From an uncultured Acidobacteriota bacterium (GTDB lineage Bacteria > Acidobacteriota > JAAYUB01), in NCBI GenBank assembly GCA_937925645.1, contig CALAMB010000435.1, forward strand, positions 1-9,859: a stretch of DNA of 9,859 nucleotides, read 5' to 3'. Below the pieces are notes generated by a model. That model made no database searches and had not been told where the DNA came from. It saw only the letters and a list, made by a program, of their open reading frames with translations. Both the position numbers and the translations under genes were made by a program. Shown piece after piece: positions 5,631-9,859 of this stretch (its first letter is position 1; each line of letters begins with the position of its first letter).

Positions 5631-7717
5631 GGGATTCCCAACCCTTTGGCCGGCGCCTGACCGTCATCGTGCTCGGCCTGTTCCTGTCCGGCCTGACCGC
5701 CGGGGCGCTCGCCGCGCCGGCGGCCTTGTCGCCCGACGACGTGGGCCGCCTCCGGTCCGTGACCGAAGCCCGCATCAGCCCCGACGGGAAGTGGGTCGCC
5801 GCGGTGGTCAGCCGCCAGCGGGATGCCGCCGATGCGCCCGGCGGCAACTACGCCGAGCTGCACGTCTGGTCCGTGGAGACGGGCCAGGCGCGCCCCTTCG
5901 TCACCGGCCCGGTGGCGGTCGGCGCGCCGGAGTGGTCGCCCGACGGCCGCTTCATCGCGTTTCTGCTCAAGCGGGGCGACGACGCCAAGACCCAGGTCTG
6001 GACGATTCCCGCCGACGGGGGCGAGGCCGCGCCGGCCACACAGTCGGCCACCGACGTCCTCGCCTTCCGCTGGCATCCGGACGGCGCCCGGCTGGCCTAC
6101 GTCGCCCAGCCGGCGCCGTCGGCCCGCGAAAAAGAGCTGGAGAAGAAGGGCTACAACTTCGTTTACTTCGAGGAGAACCTGAAGCCGCGCGCCCTTTACC
6201 TCACCGGCTTGCCTGTGGGGGGGGTGGTTCCGGAACCCGCCATCCTGGTCGGTGACCTCAGCGTCTGGAATTTCTGTTTCAGTCCGGACGGCGCGCGGAT
6301 CGCCCTGTCGGCCACCGAGCGCAACCTGGTGGACCACATGTACATGTTCCAGAAGATCTACCTGCTCGAACTGGCCGACCGCACGCTGAAACCGTGGGTG
6401 GACCCCGGCGGTAAACTGGGCCGCCTGGCCTTCAGCCCCGACGGCGCCAAGCTGGCCTACACCGCCGCCGCCGAACTCAAGGACCATGCCGAGAGCCAGG
6501 TGTACGCGGTGGCGGTGGGCGAGTCCGCGCCGCGCAACCTCACTCCGCCCGCCTTGGCCGGACATGCGGCGTGGGCGGGCTGGCAGGATGCGGACACCGT
6601 GCTCTACCTCGCCGGAGAAGGCGTTCGCCAGACGCTGAGCGCCGTCGCCTGGCGCGGCGGCGAGCGCCAGGTGCTGCTGGACGGCGCGACGTGCGGCCTG
6701 GTGTTCGGCGCGCCGCACGCGGCGCTGGGCGGGCGGGTGATGGCGATGACCGGCCACACCGCCGCGCATCCGCCGGAGCTCTTCGTCTGGACCGGCACCG
6801 GCGAACCGCGACGCCTGTCCCGGTCCAATCCCTGGCTGCCGGAGCGCGCGCTGGGCCGGCAGGAGGTCGTTCGTTACGCCGCCCGAGACGGTCGTTCCAT
6901 CGAGGGGCTGCTGGTCCACCCGACCGCGGTGGAGCCGGACCGCAAGCCGCCGCTGGTGGTGGTCGTCCACGGCGGGCCCGAAGCCCATTACACCGACGGC
7001 TGGCTGACCCGGTACTCTGAACCGGTGCAGGTGCTGGCCGGCCAGGGCTACCTCGTGTTCCTCCCCAACTACCGGGCCAGCACCGGCTACGGCGTCGCGT
7101 TCGCGGCGGAAGGCTACGGCGATCCCGCCGGCAAGGAATTCGACGACATTGCCGACGGGATCGACTACCTCGTCGGCCGGGGCCTGGCCGACTCCGGCCG
7201 CGTGGGCCTGATCGGCGGCTCGTACGGCGGTTACGCCGCGGCGTGGTTCGCCACGTATTACACCCGCTACGTGCGGGCGGTGTGCATGTTCGTCGGGATC
7301 AGCGACCTGATCAGCAAGCGAGGCACCACCGATATCCCGTACGAGGAACTGCACGTCCACTCCGGCCGGCCGCTGGAGAAGATGTGGGACCTGGCCCTCC
7401 AGCGCAGCCCGCTCTTCCACGCCCAGAAGAGCCGCTCGGCCGTGCTCATTCTGGGCGGCACCCAGGATCCTCGCGTCCACCCAAGCCAGAGTCTCGAGTT
7501 CTACCGCCAGCTCAAAATGACCGGACACCCGGCCGTCCGGCTGGTGCAGTATCCCGGCGAGGGCCACGGCAACCGGAAGCAGCCGGGCCGGATCGACTCG
7601 CTGCACCGCCAGCTCCAGTGGCTGGACTGGTACGTGCGCGACCTCCGGCCGCTGGACGGGCCGCTGCCGCCGCTGGACCTGAGCGACCGGTACGGCCTGA
7701 CCCTGCCGGAGCGCTGA
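5627..7717 (+). CDS. Secreted S9-family serine peptidase (prolyl oligopeptidase / acylaminoacyl-peptidase type)
   Basis: The 696-aa product has a signal peptide (1-29, ending AGALA), so it acts in the periplasm or outside. Residues about 35-400 are a beta-propeller with five PD40-type signatures: SPDGKW (51), SPDGRF (104), HPDGARLAY (150), SPDGARIAL (219) and SPDGAKLAY (270). The alpha/beta-hydrolase domain covers about 410-675, with the oxyanion region VVVVHGGPEAHY (444-455), the nucleophile elbow GGSYGGY (S532), D614 in GGTQDPRVHPSQS, and H647 in PGEGHGN. All three catalytic residues are present. Family members release dipeptides or acyl-amino acids from short peptides, and the propeller excludes folded proteins. 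The exact specificity cannot be read from the sequence. The ATG at 5627 overlaps the lipoprotein stop, with GGAG 8 nt upstream. A role in peptide scavenging is likely but inferred. Confidence 0.95.
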   Translation: MRDSQPFGRRLTVIVLGLFLSGLTAGALAAPAALSPDDVGRLRSVTEARISPDGKWVAAVVSRQRDAADAPGGNYAELHVWSVETGQARPFVTGPVAVGAPEWSPDGRFIAFLLKRGDDAKTQVWTIPADGGEAAPATQSATDVLAFRWHPDGARLAYVAQPAPSAREKELEKKGYNFVYFEENLKPRALYLTGLPVGGVVPEPAILVGDLSVWNFCFSPDGARIALSATERNLVDHMYMFQKIYLLELADRTLKPWVDPGGKLGRLAFSPDGAKLAYTAAAELKDHAESQVYAVAVGESAPRNLTPPALAGHAAWAGWQDADTVLYLAGEGVRQTLSAVAWRGGERQVLLDGATCGLVFGAPHAALGGRVMAMTGHTAAHPPELFVWTGTGEPRRLSRSNPWLPERALGRQEVVRYAARDGRSIEGLLVHPTAVEPDRKPPLVVVVHGGPEAHYTDGWLTRYSEPVQVLAGQGYLVFLPNYRASTGYGVAFAAEGYGDPAGKEFDDIADGIDYLVGRGLADSGRVGLIGGSYGGYAAAWFATYYTRYVRAVCMFVGISDLISKRGTTDIPYEELHVHSGRPLEKMWDLALQRSPLFHAQKSRSAVLILGGTQDPRVHPSQSLEFYRQLKMTGHPAVRLVQYPGEGHGNRKQPGRIDSLHRQLQWLDWYVRDLRPLDGPLPPLDLSDRYGLTLPER

Positions 7718-7732
7718 GGTCCGCGGGTTTTT
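7700..7732 (+). terminator. Possible imperfect terminator overlapping the peptidase stop
   Basis: Bases 7700-7710 can pair with 7720-7728 (ACCC-G-CGGA against TCCG-C-GGGT) with two single-base bulges and a 9-nt loop. TTTTT follows at 7728-7732. The stem includes the stop codon region. It is weaker than the perfect hairpin at 7791-7813 and may be incidental. Confidence 0.35.
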
Positions 7733-7740
7733 CAATTAAT

Positions 7741-7753
7741 CGCTTGCCAAGCG
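7741..7753. repeat. Short inverted repeat CGCTT-GCC-AAGCG
   Basis: A perfect 5-bp inverted repeat with a 3-nt centre overlaps the candidate -35 box at 7744-7749. It could be a small operator half-site pair or chance; nothing else supports a role. Confidence 0.3.
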
Positions 7754-7773
7754 GCGGGCGGGTGCGATATGAT
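7744..7773 (+). promoter_or_regulatory. Candidate upstream promoter (P1) before the tRNA-tuf operon
   Basis: TTGCCA (7744-7749), an 18-nt spacer and TATGAT (7768-7773) each match the sigma-70 consensus at 5/6. The start would be near 7780, only about 10 nt before a terminator-like hairpin. The promoter would therefore make either a very short RNA or, by antitermination, a longer tRNA-operon transcript. Confidence 0.5.
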
Positions 7774-7790
7774 TCGCGCTTTGGAGCGGA

Positions 7791-7826
7791 GAACCCCGAC
7801 TTGTTCGGGGTTCTTGTTTGATTTTT
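7791..7826 (+). terminator. Terminator-like hairpin with T-rich tail
   Basis: GAACCCCGA (7791-7799) and TCGGGGTTC (7805-7813) form a perfect 9-bp stem with a 5-nt loop. The tail TTGTTTGATTTTT (7814-7826) supplies the T-rich run. It probably ends transcripts from the peptidase gene and insulates the tRNA operon. If P1 at 7744-7773 is active, it would also terminate that transcript. Confidence 0.72.
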
Positions 7827-7829
7827 CGC

Positions 7830-7858
7830 TTGACGTGGGTTGCCGCCTGTGTTAGCTT
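7830..7858 (+). promoter_or_regulatory. Candidate main promoter of the tRNA-tuf operon
   Basis: TTGACG (7830-7835), a 17-nt spacer and TAGCTT (7853-7858) precede tRNA-Thr by a distance giving a start near 7865. The -10 match is weak (3/6). The G+C-rich stretch GGCGACTCGCG between the -10 box and the tRNA resembles the discriminator of stringently controlled stable-RNA promoters, an inference from E. coli. It lies just past the terminator-like hairpin, where an operon promoter is expected. Confidence 0.5.
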
Positions 7859-7872
7859 AGGCGACTCGCGAC

Positions 7873-7948
7873 GCTGGCGTAGCTCAACCGGTAGAGCAGC
7901 TGATTTGTAATCAGCGGGTTGGGGGTTCAAGTCCTCTCGCCAGCTCCA
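7873..7948 (+). tRNA. tRNA-Thr (anticodon TGT)
   Basis: The full cloverleaf is visible. The acceptor GCTGGCG pairs with CGCCAGC, and the D-stem is GCTC/GAGC. The anticodon stem GCTGA/TCAGC holds the loop TTTGTAA with anticodon TGT. The T-loop is TTCAAGT. The CCA end is encoded (7946-7948). It reads ACA and related Thr codons, and is the first gene of the tRNA-tuf operon, matching thrU of E. coli by position. Confidence 0.97.
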
Positions 7949-7981
7949 AAGACAGCACAGTTATTTGCACCTGCAATAGAC

Positions 7982-8069
7982 GGAGAGGTGGTCGAGCGGT
8001 CAATGGCAGCGGGCTGTAAACCCGCCGGACTTAGGTCCTACGGAGGTTCAAATCCTCCCCTCTCCACCA
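7982..8069 (+). tRNA. tRNA-Tyr (anticodon GTA)
   Basis: This is an 88-nt class II tRNA. The acceptor GGAGAGG pairs with CCTCTCC. The anticodon stem GCGGG/CCCGC holds the loop CTGTAAA with anticodon GTA. A long variable arm precedes the T-stem GGAGG/CCTCC. The CCA is encoded (8067-8069). It lies 33 nt after tRNA-Thr in the same orientation and corresponds to tyrU in the E. coli order. Confidence 0.97.
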
Positions 8070-8162
8070 TGATTTTGAGGCGAGGTTCAGGCTTAAGAGG
8101 GAGAACGCCCCCAGTTGTTCGCAAACAGACCTCGGGCTGGATCTGGTCTTGACGCCTTGAAA
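8070..8162 (+). other. 93-nt spacer between tRNA-Tyr and tRNA-Gly
   Basis: This is the longest spacer in the tRNA cluster. It contains a distant 6-bp complement (CGAGGT at 8081-8086, ACCTCG at 8129-8134) and a TTGACG at 8149-8154. Neither is a convincing terminator or promoter, because no -10 box is correctly placed. It is most likely just a precursor-RNA spacer removed by tRNA processing. Confidence 0.4.
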
Positions 8163-8239
8163 GCGGGAGTAGCTCAGCTGGCTAGAGCATCAGCCTTCCA
8201 AGCTGAGGGTCGCGGGTTCGAATCCCGTCTCCCGCTCCA
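8163..8239 (+). tRNA. tRNA-Gly (anticodon TCC)
   Basis: The 77-nt cloverleaf has the acceptor GCGGGAG/CTCCCGC and D-stem GCTC/GAGC. The anticodon stem TCAGC/GCTGA carries the loop CTTCCAA with anticodon TCC. The T-loop is TTCGAAT and the CCA is encoded (8237-8239). It reads GGA/GGG codons and corresponds to glyT in the E. coli thrU-tyrU-glyT-thrT-tufB order. Confidence 0.97.
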
Positions 8240-8269
8240 CTTTGCCTTCAAAATAGCGGTCGGCCCAGT

Positions 8270-8345
8270 GCCCACGTAGCTCAGTCGGTAGAGCACTTCC
8301 TTGGTAAGGAAGGGGTCACCAGTTCAAATCTGGTCGTGGGCTCCA
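8270..8345 (+). tRNA. tRNA-Thr (anticodon GGT)
   Basis: The 76-nt cloverleaf has the acceptor GCCCACG/CGTGGGC. The anticodon stem CTTCC/GGAAG carries the loop TTGGTAA with anticodon GGT. The T-stem is CCAGT/CTGG-type around TTCAAAT, and the CCA is encoded (8343-8345). It reads ACC/ACU codons and complements the TGT isoacceptor upstream. It sits 55 nt before tuf, like thrT in E. coli, and is probably co-transcribed with it. Confidence 0.97.
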
Positions 8346-8400
8346 CTCTCTTTATCTTGGAACACGACATTATTAATGATGATTTTGGAGGAGATCAGCA

Positions 8401-9590
<1,190 letters not shown>

Positions 9591-9591
<1 letters not shown>

Positions 9592-9607
9592 CCGGGCGCT
9601 TCCCGGC
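9591..9607 (+). promoter_or_regulatory. Small hairpin between tuf and rpmG
   Basis: GCCGGG (9591-9596) and CCCGGC (9602-9607) form a 6-bp stem with a 5-nt loop, starting at the last base of the tuf stop codon. No U-run follows, so it is not a classic terminator. Its 3' arm overlaps the G-rich ribosome site of rpmG (about 9605-9611). It might limit rpmG translation or act as an RNA-processing point; this is inferred. Confidence 0.4.
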
Positions 9608-9619
9608 GGGGTTTGACCC

Positions 9620-9769
9620 ATGCGCGAACAAGTACAGTTGCAGTGCAGCGAGTGCAAGAACAAGAACTACGCGACGACGCGGGACAAGAAGAAGCACACC
9701 GAGAAGTACGAGCTCAACAAGTATTGTCCGTTCTGTCGCCGGCACACGCCGCACAAGGAAGCCAAGTAG
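9620..9769 (+). CDS. rpmG: 50S ribosomal protein L33 (bL33), zinc-binding form
   Basis: This 49-aa ORF starts at the ATG at 9620 and ends with TAG at 9767-9769. The sequence begins MREQVQLQCSECKNKNYAT and has ELNKYCPFC near the end, the typical bL33 pattern. Two CxxC pairs (C9/C12 and C36/C39) form a zinc ribbon, so this is the C+ form rather than the zinc-independent C- paralogue some bacteria carry. The Arg/Lys-rich body fits an rRNA-binding protein. The ribosome site is modest (GGCGGGG about 8 nt upstream) and partly inside a small hairpin. rpmG between tuf and tRNA-Trp, ahead of secE-nusG, is a recurrent arrangement in bacteria. Confidence 0.96.
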   Translation: MREQVQLQCSECKNKNYATTRDKKKHTEKYELNKYCPFCRRHTPHKEAK

Positions 9770-9787
9770 TCGGAGTTCGGAGCGTGC

Positions 9788-9859
9788 AGGCCAGTAGCTC
9801 TAATGGCTAGAGCGCCGGTCTCCAAAACCGGATGTTGGGGGTTCGAATCCCTCCTGGCC
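9788..9859 (+). tRNA. tRNA-Trp (anticodon CCA), 3' end cut by the window
   Basis: The cloverleaf starts with AGGCCAG; its partner CTGGCC is present, but the last acceptor base, discriminator and CCA lie past the window edge. The anticodon stem CCGGT/ACCGG holds the loop CTCCAAA with anticodon CCA. The T-arm is GGGGG-TTCGAAT-CCCTC with one G-U pair. It lies 18 nt after rpmG in the same orientation. In many bacteria the next genes are secE and nusG, which are expected here but not seen. Confidence 0.96.

Noticed and set aside
5432..7735. A 767-codon open frame on the minus strand, antisense to the S9 peptidase
   Set aside because: Its translation is rich in Arg, Gly, Ala, Val and His with no recognisable motif, and it lies entirely opposite genes with full catalytic motifs. 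Such long antisense frames are common in G+C-rich genes.
7919..8152. A 77-codon open frame spanning the tRNA genes
   Set aside because: It reads through the end of tRNA-Thr and all of tRNA-Tyr, both with complete cloverleaves; it is not a gene.
8149..8154. TTGACG as a promoter for tRNA-Gly
   Set aside because: A -10 box at the proper spacing would fall inside the tRNA, where none is present. Co-transcription from the upstream promoter explains the gene.
8346..8400. A separate tuf promoter in the A/T-rich leader
   Set aside because: No pair of hexamers with 16-18 nt spacing is found; the A/T-rich sequence is better explained as an unstructured leader that helps ribosome loading.

Overview
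The window is G+C-rich bacterial chromosome, densely packed and mostly housekeeping. It holds nine protein genes and five tRNA genes in three transcription blocks. The best guess at origin is a Gram-negative-type bacterium of the Acidobacteriota or a related deep lineage. This is inferred from the feel of the EF-Tu sequence (for example the [17 protein letters not shown] switch I region), the secreted S9 peptidase and lipoprotein, and the amidase-GerMN-murI-rph-rdgB order. No rRNA is present to settle it.

Left block, minus strand (about 4770 down to 1). A near-consensus sigma-70 promoter (TTGACA, 18 nt, TATAAT) at 4765-4794 drives a tight operon: secreted N-acetylmuramoyl-alanine amidase, membrane-anchored GerMN protein, glutamate racemase (murI), RNase PH (rph) and the XTP/dITP house-cleaning pyrophosphatase (rdgB). 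Two junctions are ATGA overlaps and a third has a 4-nt gap. The order GerMN-rph-rdgB next to a glutamate racemase gene recalls the Bacillus subtilis racE-ysmB-gerM-rph-ysnA neighbourhood. The cluster joins peptidoglycan precursor supply and remodelling to tRNA 3'-end trimming and nucleotide-pool cleaning. Past rdgB, 72 nt on, lies a secreted protein cut by the window edge. It appears to carry two copies of a molybdopterin-oxidoreductase-like fold and has no obvious cofactor cysteine motif.

Middle block, plus strand (4935-7717). It is transcribed divergently from the operon. An unrecognised lipoprotein is followed, through an ATGA overlap, by a secreted S9-family serine peptidase with five propeller PDG signatures and a complete Ser-Asp-His triad.

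Right block, plus strand (7744 to the right edge). The 155-nt gap after the peptidase holds two terminator-like hairpins and two promoter-like element pairs. Then come tRNA-Thr(TGT), tRNA-Tyr(GTA), tRNA-Gly(TCC), tRNA-Thr(GGT), tuf, rpmG and a tRNA-Trp(CCA) cut by the window edge. The first five genes match the Escherichia coli thrU-tyrU-glyT-thrT-tufB operon in order and anticodon. By analogy secE and nusG are expected just beyond the right edge.

I see no mobile element, CRISPR array, phage gene or defence system. The points most worth checking are the partial duplicated-domain protein at the left edge, the uncharacterised lipoprotein-peptidase pair, and the promoter plus hairpin leader before the tRNA operon.
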